DNA of 64,000 nucleotides. Source: JALORV01 sp963724365 (lineage in GTDB: Bacteria > Pseudomonadota > Gammaproteobacteria > Burkholderiales > Burkholderiaceae_F). This document shows, one piece after another, positions 16,756 through 24,618 of the stretch. Numbering within the stretch: position 1 is the stretch's first letter; every line of letters begins with the position of its first letter. The notes beneath the pieces were generated by a model. It worked only from the letters and a program-made list of their open reading frames with translations. It was not told the origin of the DNA and did no database searches. The DNA lies in assembly GCA_963724365.1 (NCBI GenBank), contig CAVRUR010000011.1, positions 305,631 through 369,630 on the forward strand, in the 5' to 3' direction. The position numbers and the translations under genes were made by a program.

Positions 16756-17982
16756 TCAGTCGAGCGTCTGCTTGTAGCGTTTCATCGCGACCGCGGCGGC
16801 AACCGCAATGAACACCAGGATCGGCACCGTTTGCGGTGCGACATCGACCAGTCCCGCGCCCTTGAGCATCACGCCGCGCACGATGCGGAGGAAGTGTGTC
16901 AGCGGCAGCGCCTCGCCGATCCATTGCGCCCAGGTCGGCATGCCGCGGAACGGGAACATGAACCCGGACAGCAGGATGTTCGGCAGGAAGAAGAACATCG
17001 TCATCTGCATCGACTGCATCTGCGACCGGGCGATCGTCGAAAACGCGAAGCCGACGCCAAGCGTGGCGATGATGAACAGCACGATGGCCGAGGACAGCAG
17101 GATGAAGTTGCCGAACATCGGCACCTCGAAGAGCCAACGCGCCGCCGTGAAGACGATCAGCACCTGCACATAGCCGATGATCACGTACGGCACGATCTTG
17201 CCGATCATCACTTCGACCGGACGCACCGGGGTGGCGAGCAGGTTCTCCAGCGTGCCCCGCTCGCGTTCGCGCGTCATGCCCATCGCCGTCATCATCACCA
17301 GCGTCATGGTCAGGATCACGCCCATCAGTCCCGGAACGACGTTGTAGTTGGTGAGTCCTTCGGGGTTGTACCGGCGATGCACGATTACCTCGAACGGCTC
17401 GCGATCTGGAGCGAGCCGCGCCAGGGGACCGTGCAGGTCATTGCGCAGCGCGAGCTGCGGCAACCGTTGCAGCGCTGATACGGCCGGCCCGGTGGCGGCC
17501 GGATCGGTGGCATCCGCGTACACGGCCATGGCCGGCGACTCGCCGCGAACGAGGCGCGCGCTGAAGTCCGATGGAAACACCAGTGCGAACTGGACATCGC
17601 CGCGCGCGATCAGGCGCTCGGCCTCGCTCTCCGAGCCGATTTCGATAATGTGAAAGTAATTCGTGTTCTGTGCCGCGCGCACGATGCTGCGCACGAACGG
17701 TGACTGGTCGAGCGCCACGACGGCCGTCGGAAGATTCCGGGGATCCGAGTTGATCGCGTATCCGAACAGCACGAGCTGCATGATCGGTACACCGATCAGC
17801 ATCGCAAACGTCAACCGGTCGCGCCGCAGCTGGATGAACTCCTTGCGCAGCACGGCACCGATGCGCTCGAGCGACAACGCCCACCGCCATGGGCGTTCGT
17901 CGGAGCCTCCGCGCGGCGCGCTGCGGCGCGAGCTCGCTTGGGACGGCCCGGCGCTGCGCTCAGCTGACGGTGTCGCGGGCAT
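16756..17982 (-). CDS. ABC-2 type efflux permease
   Basis: 408-aa inner-membrane permease of the YhhJ/YbhR class: one N-terminal helix (RLTFAMLIGVPIMQLVLFGYAI), a ~130-residue periplasmic domain, then five helices including MGVILTMTLVMMTAMGMTRE and FFFLPNILLSGFMFPF. The ERERGTLENLLATPVRP loop is the hallmark of ABC-2 permeases. The N-terminal ~35 residues are Ser/Arg/Pro-rich and may be overcalled. It overlaps the ATPase gene by 23 bp; the operon carries only one permease gene, so it may work as a homodimer. Confidence 0.88.
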   Translation of the reverse strand: MPATPSAERSAGPSQASSRRSAPRGGSDERPWRWALSLERIGAVLRKEFIQLRRDRLTFAMLIGVPIMQLVLFGYAINSDPRNLPTAVVALDQSPFVRSIVRAAQNTNYFHIIEIGSESEAERLIARGDVQFALVFPSDFSARLVRGESPAMAVYADATDPAATGPAVSALQRLPQLALRNDLHGPLARLAPDREPFEVIVHRRYNPEGLTNYNVVPGLMGVILTMTLVMMTAMGMTRERERGTLENLLATPVRPVEVMIGKIVPYVIIGYVQVLIVFTAARWLFEVPMFGNFILLSSAIVLFIIATLGVGFAFSTIARSQMQSMQMTMFFFLPNILLSGFMFPFRGMPTWAQWIGEALPLTHFLRIVRGVMLKGAGLVDVAPQTVPILVFIAVAAAVAMKRYKQTLD

Positions 17983-18886
17983 CCTGCGTCAAGGCAATGA
18001 AGACATCCTCGAGCCCGGTCGGGATCGACTCGATCCGCATCTCGCGCGCCAGCGCCGGGTCGTGCTCTGCCAGCCAGCGAGGAAAGTCGTCGTGGTCGGT
18101 GCTGCTGACATGCAAACTGGTGCCGAAGGGCACCGCCATCCAGCCGCGCTGCTCGACGGCATCGAGCACGGCGTCGAGCCGGGGACCGACCACGGCCCAT
18201 GTCCTGAGCCCGGCCTGCGCAATCACTTCGGGGGCAGTGCCGGCCGCCAGCATCTTGCCGTAGGAGATGTAGACCAGGCGATGACAGCGCTCGGCCTCAT
18301 CCATGTAGTGCGTGCTGACCAGCACCGTGATGCCGTCAGCCGCGAGCGTGTGGATCTCGCGCCAGAAGTCGCGGCGCGCCTTCGGATCGACACCGGCCGT
18401 CGGCTCATCGAGCAGCAACAGCTCCGGCCCGTGCAACAAACAGGCCGCAAGAGCGAGGCGCTGCTTCCAGCCGCCCGACAGCGTGCCGGCCAACTGTGCT
18501 TTGCGCGCCGTCAGTCCCAGGCGATCGAGCGCGTCGGCGACGCGCTGCCTGCGATTGTCGAGGCGATAGACGCGGGCAGTGAAGTCGAGGTTCTCGGCGA
18601 TCGACAGGTCTTCATACAGGCCGAACCGCTGAGTCATGTAGCCGACCCGGAGCTTGATGCGGCGCGACTCGCGGCGGATGTCGTAGCCGAGGCAGGTGCC
18701 TTCACCTGCGTCGACTTCGAGCAGCCCACACAGCATGCGGATCGTCGTCGTCTTGCCGCTGCCATTCGGCCCGAGGAATCCGCAAACCTGCCCACGCGGC
18801 ACCGCGAGGTCGATGTGGTCGACCACGGTGCGACCGCTGAAGGACTTGGTCAGTCCGCGGACGTCGATCGCCAGATCCGAACTCAT
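17960..18886 (-). CDS. ABC efflux transporter ATP-binding protein
   Basis: 308 aa. Walker A GPNGSGKTT, Q-loop YMTQRFGLYEDLSIAENL, signature LSGGWKQRLAL, Walker B LLLLDEPTAGVDP and switch HYMDEAERC are all visible; the C-terminal ~85 residues are the extra domain seen in drug-efflux DrrA/YbhF-type ATPases. The start at 18886 (MSSDLAID) is preferred over a longer non-homologous frame. It lies 11 bp after the membrane-fusion gene and overlaps the permease. Confidence 0.9.
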   Translation of the reverse strand: MSSDLAIDVRGLTKSFSGRTVVDHIDLAVPRGQVCGFLGPNGSGKTTTIRMLCGLLEVDAGEGTCLGYDIRRESRRIKLRVGYMTQRFGLYEDLSIAENLDFTARVYRLDNRRQRVADALDRLGLTARKAQLAGTLSGGWKQRLALAACLLHGPELLLLDEPTAGVDPKARRDFWREIHTLAADGITVLVSTHYMDEAERCHRLVYISYGKMLAAGTAPEVIAQAGLRTWAVVGPRLDAVLDAVEQRGWMAVPFGTSLHVSSTDHDDFPRWLAEHDPALAREMRIESIPTGLEDVFIALTQDARDTVS

Positions 18887-18897
18887 CAGGGGGCGAC

Positions 18898-19872
18898 CTA
18901 GCTGCCCGCGGCAATGCGGACGTCGAGCGGCTGACCGGGCTTGAGAAGCTGCGCGGTCTTGTCGTCGGGCTTCGCCTCGACCATGAATACGAGCTTGGCG
19001 CGGCTTTCGTTGCTGTAGATGACCGGCGGCGTGTACTCGGCCTGGCTGGCAACAAACGTAATGCGTGCCGCGAGCCCCGGCGGACAACCGTCGCAACTCA
19101 CCGCCACGCTGTCACCGAGTCGAACGCGCGTCAGTGCCGCCTGTGGCACGAAGAAACGCACCTTGAGCGCGCCATCGGGCAGCAACGCAATCACCGGCAT
19201 GCCCTGTCCGACCCATTCGCCGGGGCGAAACATGACGTCGTGCACGGTCGCAGTTGTTGTGGACCGGCCAAGCGTCTGGTCCTCGCGCCATTGGGTTGAC
19301 GCCAGATCGCTCTCGGCGGCGCGCTGGTCGGCCTCGGCTGCCGCGATCTCGTCGGGCCGCGCTGCATCGCGCGCCGAGGCCAGCTGCGCCTGTACCTCGG
19401 CGACACGCGCGGCATCCCGCTCGCGCGCTGCATGCGCCTCATCGAGGCGGGTTGCGGAAATGAATCCCTGCGCGACCAGCGTCTCGTTGCGCTTCAGCTC
19501 ATTGGTCGAAAGCACCAGTGAGGCGCGGGCCTGCGCCAGTTGCTGCTCGATCGCGCGCAGTTCGTCGACGCGCTTGCCCTTGCGCAGGTTGCGCACCTGC
19601 GCCGCCGCGCGTTCTGCCCGCGCGGCAGCTGCGGCCTTCTCGAGGGTCTCCGGGTCGCGCTCGAGTTCGAACAGCACCTCGCCTTTTTTCACGCGTGCAC
19701 CGCGCTCGACTCCCAGCTTCTGCACGCGGCCCCCGATCGCGGGCCCGACATACACGAGGTCGGCTTCCGCATAGCCACCGAAGCGATCGGGATCGGTGCG
19801 GGTACACGCTGCCAGCATCAAAATGCCGCACGCGAGCAGCGCGACCTCAATGCCTGGCTTGAGCTTGCCCAT
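18898..19872 (-). CDS. HlyD-family membrane fusion lipoprotein
   Basis: 324-aa periplasmic adaptor of the efflux system. The N-terminus has a lipobox (LAAC near residues 20-23), then the biotinyl-lipoyl start GPAIGGRVQKLGVERGARVKKGE, a long alpha-helical hairpin rich in Ala/Arg/Glu (about residues 75-190) and the beta-barrel FFVPQAALTRVRLGDSVAVS. It resembles YbhG/YhiI. It overlaps tetR by 26 bp, so the repressor and its pump are one transcript. No outer-membrane channel gene is nearby. Confidence 0.88.
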   Translation of the reverse strand: MGKLKPGIEVALLACGILMLAACTRTDPDRFGGYAEADLVYVGPAIGGRVQKLGVERGARVKKGEVLFELERDPETLEKAAAAARAERAAAQVRNLRKGKRVDELRAIEQQLAQARASLVLSTNELKRNETLVAQGFISATRLDEAHAARERDAARVAEVQAQLASARDAARPDEIAAAEADQRAAESDLASTQWREDQTLGRSTTTATVHDVMFRPGEWVGQGMPVIALLPDGALKVRFFVPQAALTRVRLGDSVAVSCDGCPPGLAARITFVASQAEYTPPVIYSNESRAKLVFMVEAKPDDKTAQLLKPGQPLDVRIAAGS

Positions 19873-20512
19873 GTCGGGCCTCCCGGGTCAGACCACCCAG
19901 CGCCCAGTCGAGGCGCTGCACGCGGTGCTTGCGCTCGCGCGCAAATTCAACCAGCAGTCGGGTGAGTTCGGCCGGCGCAAGCCTTGCTTCGGCCAGGCGA
20001 TCCGCCAGCAGGATCGGCAACGCGATAGCACCCATCAGGAACAGCACCACGTTCAACGGCTCGCCACGCGGCAGCTCGCGAGCGCGCTGCGCCTCGGCCA
20101 CGACACGCAGGATCAGCGCCGGGTGACGGTCAGCCAGCGACCGGACGAACTGCTGTGCCGCCGCTTCGCCCGACGCGGCATCCATCAGCACATGCGTGAT
20201 GAAACGGCTGTTGGTCGCAGTCCAGTCGCCGAGCTGCAGCACCAGCGCACGCAGGCGCTCGGCCGGCGGCAGCGCCAGGTCGACCGTGGCGGTCATCTGA
20301 TCAAGCAGGGGTCCGTACCAGCGTTCGATGACCTCGGCGACGAAGGCCTCGCGCGAGCCGAAGTGATAGACGAAGCTGCCGAGGTTCGCACCCGCCTGCT
20401 GGCATACCGCGCGCACCGTGATGGAACGCACGCCTGCTCGCCGCGCCTGGCGCGCGCCTGCGCGCAGCAGTCGCTCGCGCGCTGGGGTCGTGGCCGTGGC
20501 CTGGGCAGGCAT
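19847..20512 (-). CDS. TetR-family repressor of the efflux operon
   Basis: 221 aa. The N-terminal helix-turn-helix is recognisable in ITVRAVCQQAGANLGSFVYHFGSREAF (about residues 30-55); the rest is a ligand-binding helical domain. First gene of the tetR-hlyD-ATPase-permease operon. The start at ATG 20512 is supported by the promoter and operator immediately upstream: the predicted transcript would begin at or next to this ATG, so no Shine-Dalgarno is expected. A longer in-frame start at 20602 would place the operator inside the coding sequence. Confidence 0.88.
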   Translation of the reverse strand: MPAQATATTPARERLLRAGARQARRAGVRSITVRAVCQQAGANLGSFVYHFGSREAFVAEVIERWYGPLLDQMTATVDLALPPAERLRALVLQLGDWTATNSRFITHVLMDAASGEAAAQQFVRSLADRHPALILRVVAEAQRARELPRGEPLNVVLFLMGAIALPILLADRLAEARLAPAELTRLLVEFARERKHRVQRLDWALGGLTREARHGQAQARH

Positions 20513-20516
20513 GCAG

Positions 20517-20547
20517 CGTTTATACGCTCGTATAAACGAGGTCGCAA
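20517..20547 (-). promoter_or_regulatory. Promoter with overlapping perfect TetR operator, probably leaderless
   Basis: CGTTTATACGC/GCGTATAAACG-type symmetry: 20517-20538 is a perfect 22-bp palindrome centred on 20527/20528. On the minus strand a -35 TTGCGA (20547-20542), a 17-bp spacer and a -10 TATAAA (20524-20519) overlap it. Six bases separate the -10 from the tetR ATG, so the expected start point is the A of ATG. Repressor binding would cover the spacer and the -10. Confidence 0.75.
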
Positions 20548-20646
20548 GGCACGGCCTGGCCGCAGCTTCGCCGACAACAGTGGGTGTCGCCCGGCTGCAC
20601 ACCAGGCAAGGGAAGGACTAGGAAGTGCCGGGGACCGGAACGGACG

Positions 20647-20867
20647 AGGGCCTGTTCACGCTAAAGCCGGGAGATGCGTTGGGCCGCAATGCGGATGGAT
20701 GCGCGAAGGGTGGCGCGGCGCAGGGTGGCTCCCCTGCGCAAGTCGCCCGACAAAGCAGACGCCGCATTTCGGCCCAACCCGGAGGGAAAGCCAATGGCGG
20801 GCGCGGCGCCTCGCACTGCCTCCCGCGGTTGGCCTTCGCACTCCCGACTTTAGCGTGAACAGGCCCT
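20647..20867. repeat. 221-bp nested inverted-repeat element, MITE-like or structured RNA
   Basis: Terminal 27-bp inverted repeats (20647-20673 and 20841-20867) match at 26 of 27 positions. Inside them a second pair, 20678-20694 and 20763-20779, matches at 16 of 17; GCGCAGG/CCTGCGC forms a third stem near 20719-20742, and GCCAAnnGCGGG/CCCGCnnTTGGC a fourth in the right part. The whole can fold as a closed multi-arm structure. It has no convincing ORF and no clear target duplication. A non-autonomous mobile element or dispersed extragenic palindrome is most likely. Confidence 0.7.
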
Positions 20868-20991
20868 AACCCCAGAGCAGAACGGCGATCGCAAACACGA
20901 TCGCCCAGACGGCGGCACCAATCACGATGGCGGGCACGAGGCCACGCGCGGCATCGAGATCCGGCGTATCGCCGTTCTCAGTCTTCTTCAT
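20866..20991 (-). CDS. Small single-span membrane protein
   Basis: A 41-aa ORF: a charged N-terminus (MKKTENGDTPDLDAARG) followed by one hydrophobic segment (LVPAIVIGAAVWAIVFAIAV) and LLWG. AGAGG precedes the ATG at 20991 by 8 nt; an in-frame ATG at 20997 is too close to it. The stop codon overlaps the end of the 221-bp repeat by 2 bp. A 14-bp palindrome (21034-21047) lies about 43 bp upstream of the start. It looks like a small inner-membrane protein; function unknown. Confidence 0.5.
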   Translation of the reverse strand: MKKTENGDTPDLDAARGLVPAIVIGAAVWAIVFAIAVLLWG

Positions 20992-20997
20992 GTACAT

Positions 20998-21430
20998 GAC
21001 CTCTACGACGCTTGTGGCATCGCCCTCGGCTACGTCCTGATCAGGACATTCGGAGCGGGTCGCTCCTATTCTTGTTTACATATCCGTTCACGCGGGCGCA
21101 CACGGTTGTCGCGACACGCCCACTGAGCATCCATTGCATTACGCAGATTCGTGGTGCGGATCCACTGCGAGAGGCAGTGGCTGCACTCGCTACGGCGAAG
21201 TCGGTGCACGGCGGCACCGGTATCGGCGGCCGCACACTGAGACGCGAAATTCTAAAGATCGATCGTCGAATTCGCTCGAGTCACGACTCTAGATTCCTCC
21301 CGTGCAAGCGGTAACGGATCAATTCTTGTGTCGAGAATTGTGCAAGCAGTACCGGCCAACGGCACGACAACCAGGAAGCACCGATGCGCGCAACACTTCT
21401 TCAACGGAGCGAATGTCGCCGGTCGTCGTC
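20998..21430. other. Non-coding stretch with several small palindromes
   Basis: No convincing gene. Less GC-rich than its surroundings. It holds a perfect 14-bp palindrome GTCCTGATCAGGAC (21034-21047), a short hairpin GGAGCG/CGCTCC (21052-21066) followed by a T-rich run, a hairpin CCACTGC/GCAGTGG (21162-21180), and CAATTCT/AGAATTG (21320-21340) flanked by near-identical GTGCAAGC boxes. It lies downstream of the AAA ATPase and upstream of the small membrane protein gene. Confidence 0.4.
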
Positions 21431-22696
21431 TTACGCTGCCTTCGACGGCAACGATGTCGCGGGCTTCGTGTCCCGAAACAGCGCGATCGCTTCTTCGACG
21501 CTCCGTGCCTTGAGCAGTCGCTCCTGTACCTGCGCCGGCGACCACAGTCCCGGGGCAACTGCGGCTGCGAAACGCGCTGCCGCCGAAGCGTCGTCGAAGA
21601 ATTTGAGGAACATGCGCTCGAGCTGGCTGGCGTCACACAGGCCGAGTTCCAGCCGGAAATCGACCCGCCCCGAGCGAATGGCCGCTTCGTCAATGAGCTC
21701 CGGATGGTTGGTCGTGAGAAACACGACCGAGCCTTCGTGCGCGGCTACACCGTCGAGGGCGTTGATGAAGCCGGAGTACGAGACCTTGACTCCCGCGTCC
21801 GCCTTGTCGCGCTGCCGGAAGAAGGCGTCGACGTCCTCGATCAGTATGACCGAGCGTTGCGGCACCGATGACAGCAGGTTGCCGATCTTTTCGTCGGTGA
21901 CGGTCGGCGAGGCCAGGCTCAGCACGCAGACGTTGAGCGCCAACTCCGATGCAATGGCGGTCACCAGCGAGGTCTTTCCAGTACCCGGCTGGCCGTAAAG
22001 CAGGTAACCGCGCCGCCACGGAATTCCGAGCGCCTCGTAGCGTTCGTGCGAGGCGAAGAAGCGATTCAGGTCCTCCAGGATCGATTCCTTCTGGCCGGCC
22101 TTGAGCACCACCGAGTCGAGCTTGCGGTTGTTGCCGAGCCGCGCCCGCATCCACTCGTTGTTGTAGGGACTCGGCATGTAGACCGCGATGCGGTTGAGCT
22201 CGCGCGCGATGCGATGCTCCATCGCCGCATGGACCAGTTCCTCGAGCGAGCGCTTGTCGCGGCCAAAGGTCGACAGGGCAATTTTCTCGAAGATCGACGG
22301 CCCGACCTGCACCTCGCGCTTCATCCACATCAGGCGCCCATCGAGGAAGAAGACGTGAAAGCCCTCGCCCGGCGACAGCACAGTGAGCGGCCGGCCGCCC
22401 TGCTGCAGTTCGTCGTGCAGGCTCTGGTAGCTCGTGCCCTGGCGAACCGCTCGCGCGGTGAAGTTGTTGAGCCGACGCAGTGCCTCGCGGCTGTCCATGT
22501 ACTCCACCAGCGCCGGGAACATCAGCTCGTCGCGACTGTCGACGGTCAGCGTTGTGATCAGAAAGTGCTTGGCCCAGCCAAAGACCTTGCCCGGAAGATC
22601 GCGCAGCCAGACGGCAAGCAGGCCGAGCAGTGCGAGTGTCAGCCCGCCGGACAGCAATGTGTTCGAACCCAAGACACTCTGCAGCCACTCGCCCAT
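21431..22696 (-). CDS. Bcs1-like membrane-anchored AAA ATPase
   Basis: 421 aa. A single N-terminal membrane helix (about residues 15-31), a ~170-residue domain, then one AAA module: RRGYLLYGQPGTGKTS (Walker A 235-242), VILIEDVD (Walker B 283-290), SGFINALDGV, FLTTNHPE and RSGRVDFRLELG. The order of helix, middle domain, RRGYLLYG and LDGV motifs is that of mitochondrial Bcs1, which moves the folded Rieske protein across the membrane. No Rieske or bc1 gene is in the window, so the substrate is unknown. Other membrane AAA proteins are less likely. Confidence 0.75.
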   Translation of the reverse strand: MGEWLQSVLGSNTLLSGGLTLALLGLLAVWLRDLPGKVFGWAKHFLITTLTVDSRDELMFPALVEYMDSREALRRLNNFTARAVRQGTSYQSLHDELQQGGRPLTVLSPGEGFHVFFLDGRLMWMKREVQVGPSIFEKIALSTFGRDKRSLEELVHAAMEHRIARELNRIAVYMPSPYNNEWMRARLGNNRKLDSVVLKAGQKESILEDLNRFFASHERYEALGIPWRRGYLLYGQPGTGKTSLVTAIASELALNVCVLSLASPTVTDEKIGNLLSSVPQRSVILIEDVDAFFRQRDKADAGVKVSYSGFINALDGVAAHEGSVVFLTTNHPELIDEAAIRSGRVDFRLELGLCDASQLERMFLKFFDDASAAARFAAAVAPGLWSPAQVQERLLKARSVEEAIALFRDTKPATSLPSKAA

Positions 22697-22832
22697 CAGG
22701 TTCTCCGCGTTGCGTGCGCCGCCACTGTAGCGCGGCCCTCAATCTGCCCGACCGGCATGTCCCCTGCGCAGTGCGACACTAGAATCCGACTCCCCGGCAG
22801 CCGATCGGGGATACCGAGACAAGCTCAATCGA

Positions 22833-23288
22833 ATGCTGAACTCAATCCGCGATTTCTTCGACCGCCACATCGGCGTATCCCCGGCGCCATCTGACGAGCG
22901 CCATTCGATCCAGCTCGCCACCGCCGCGCTGCTGGTCGAAGTCGCGCGCATCGACCGCGAGTCCACGCCGGACGAGCGCGCGGTCGTGCAGCGCGCGGTA
23001 CGCGAGAAGTTCGACCTGGCGCCGGACGAGGCGTCCCGCCTGATCGATCTGGCCGAGGCCGAAGTGCAGCAGGCGACCGACTATTTCCAGTTCACGTCGC
23101 TGGTCAACCGCCACTTCACGCAGGAGCAGAAGCAGCGAGTGATCGAACTGATGTGGCGCGTGGCCTACGCCGATGCCGCGCTGTCGGCGCACGAGAACCA
23201 CCTGATGCGCAAGATTGCCGATCTGCTGCACATTACGCACGGTGATTACATCGCCGCCAAGATGCGGGCGCAGGAGGCCGCGCGCTGA
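22833..23288 (+). CDS. TerB-family protein
   Basis: 151-aa all-helical protein of the TerB/DjlA-like type: LATAALLVEVARIDRESTPDER, with an acidic turn after each helix pair, and WRVAYADAALSAHENHLMRKIADLL, a pattern of the tellurite-resistance TerB domain that binds metal through Asp/Glu clusters. It stands alone, without terC, terD or terZ nearby, so a real tellurite phenotype cannot be inferred. Divergent from the Bcs1-like gene. Confidence 0.82.
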   Translation: MLNSIRDFFDRHIGVSPAPSDERHSIQLATAALLVEVARIDRESTPDERAVVQRAVREKFDLAPDEASRLIDLAEAEVQQATDYFQFTSLVNRHFTQEQKQRVIELMWRVAYADAALSAHENHLMRKIADLLHITHGDYIAAKMRAQEAAR

Positions 23289-23435
23289 GTCACCGGCCCG
23301 GCCAGCGCCACCCGCGGGACAGTTCAGCATCGCACCGCCGACCCGCGTAACCCTGCACGCCATGGGGCGAAGATCGCGGCCGCGATGCCCGCTTCATATA
23401 TAGTCGTCGGCCGTACTCGCGCTGGAAGGCGATCG

Positions 23436-24170
23436 ATGAATGCGCGTACTCCCCCCACCACCCCGGCGATCGCCGATCCGGCCGATCTCGGCGTGCCGGT
23501 CTCGCAGAAGATTCGCGAACGCCTGCAGCAGGCGAAGCACCGTTTTCATGCCAACGATTGCATCGCTCCGTACATCGAGCCGGATGAGCTGGCACTGCTG
23601 CAGGAGGAAGTCGAAGGCAAGCTGCTCGGCGTGCTGCAGAGCCTGGTCATCGATGTCGAGAGCGATCACAACACGCGCGAAACGGCGCGCCGCGTGGCGA
23701 AGATGTACCTGACCGAAGTCTTTCGCGGCCGTTACACCACGATGCCTCCGGTCACCGAGTTTCCCAACGTCGAACGCCTTAACGAGCTGATGATCGTCGG
23801 ACCGATCACGGTGCGCAGTGCCTGCTCCCACCATCTGTGCCCGATCATCGGCAAGGTCTGGATCGGCGTGCTGCCCAACGAGTACTCGAACCTTATCGGA
23901 CTGTCGAAGTACGTGCGGCTCGCCGACTGGGTCATGAGCCGGCCGCAGATCCAGGAAGAGGCGGTCACGCACCTGGCCGATCTGCTGCAGAACACGGTGC
24001 AGCCCGACGGCCTGGCCATCGTGATGGAGGCCGACCACTTCTGCATGCAATGGCGCGGCGTCAAGGACACCGACTCGAAGATGATCAACAGCGTGATGCG
24101 CGGGTCATTTTTGAAGGACCCGAACCTGCGGCGCGAGTTTCTGGCCCTGCTGAAACTGAAGAACGCCTGA
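23436..24170 (+). CDS. folE: GTP cyclohydrolase I (FolE type)
   Basis: Makes dihydroneopterin triphosphate from GTP for folate or pterin synthesis. 244 aa. Zn ligands are visible: Cys and His in VRSACSHHLCPI and Cys in ADHFCMQWRGVKD; NLIGLSKYVRLADW and RPQIQEEAVTHLADLL are the usual helix and interface segments. Against the common CEHH motif the sequence has CSHH, so the residue after the first Zn cysteine is Ser instead of Glu. The start at 23436 (MNARTPP) follows a weakly conserved N-terminal arm. The BLUF gene follows 13 bp later. Confidence 0.88.
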   Translation: MNARTPPTTPAIADPADLGVPVSQKIRERLQQAKHRFHANDCIAPYIEPDELALLQEEVEGKLLGVLQSLVIDVESDHNTRETARRVAKMYLTEVFRGRYTTMPPVTEFPNVERLNELMIVGPITVRSACSHHLCPIIGKVWIGVLPNEYSNLIGLSKYVRLADWVMSRPQIQEEAVTHLADLLQNTVQPDGLAIVMEADHFCMQWRGVKDTDSKMINSVMRGSFLKDPNLRREFLALLKLKNA

Positions 24171-24183
24171 CCGGAGATCCTCG

Positions 24184-24612
24184 ATGCTTGTCCGCCTGCT
24201 GTACGCCAGCCGTTCTGCCGCCCCCGTCACCCAGGAGATCATCGAGTCGATCCTGCAGCAGTCGCGCACTCACAACCCCGCACACGGGATCACCGGCATC
24301 CTGTGCCACGGCGGCGATGTCTACATGCAGGCGCTGGAAGGCGGCCGCGAGGCAGTCAACGCGCTGTACATGAAGATCGTGCGCGATACGCGCCACCGCG
24401 AAGTCATCCTGCTGCACTACGCCGAGGTGCCGGAACGCCACTTCGCCGGCTGGACCATGGGCCAGGTGAACCTGTCGAAGGTCAACCCGTCGATGCTGCT
24501 GAAGTACTCCGACAAGCCGGTGCTCGACCCCTTCACTGTCTCGGGGCGGGCGTCGATGGCGCTGCTGGAAGAACTGATCGCCTCGGCGCAGATCGTCGGC
24601 CGCGCGGGCTGA
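24184..24612 (+). CDS. BLUF-domain blue-light photoreceptor
   Basis: 142 aa, essentially one BLUF domain with a short C-terminal extension. The FAD-binding triad is intact: Tyr7 in LLYASR, Asn31 in HNPAHGITGIL and Gln49 in VYMQALEGG, with Trp in FAGWTMGQ. Short BLUF proteins like this act through a partner protein rather than an attached enzyme. It starts 13 bp after folE on the same strand, so the two are probably co-transcribed; whether it controls FolE is untested. Confidence 0.92.
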   Translation: MLVRLLYASRSAAPVTQEIIESILQQSRTHNPAHGITGILCHGGDVYMQALEGGREAVNALYMKIVRDTRHREVILLHYAEVPERHFAGWTMGQVNLSKVNPSMLLKYSDKPVLDPFTVSGRASMALLEELIASAQIVGRAG

Positions 24613-24618
24613 ATCGCC

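Noticed and set aside
16465..17478. Plus-strand open frame of over 330 codons
   Set aside because: Antisense to the START-like protein and ABC permease genes, both clearly coding with recognised motifs.
21012..21314. Plus-strand ORF of 100 codons in the intergenic stretch
   Set aside because: No ribosome-binding site, no recognisable pattern, and the region differs in composition from its coding neighbours.
22655..22690. GTTCGAACC-like string resembling a tRNA T-loop
   Set aside because: It lies inside the start of the Bcs1-like gene and no cloverleaf can be built around it.
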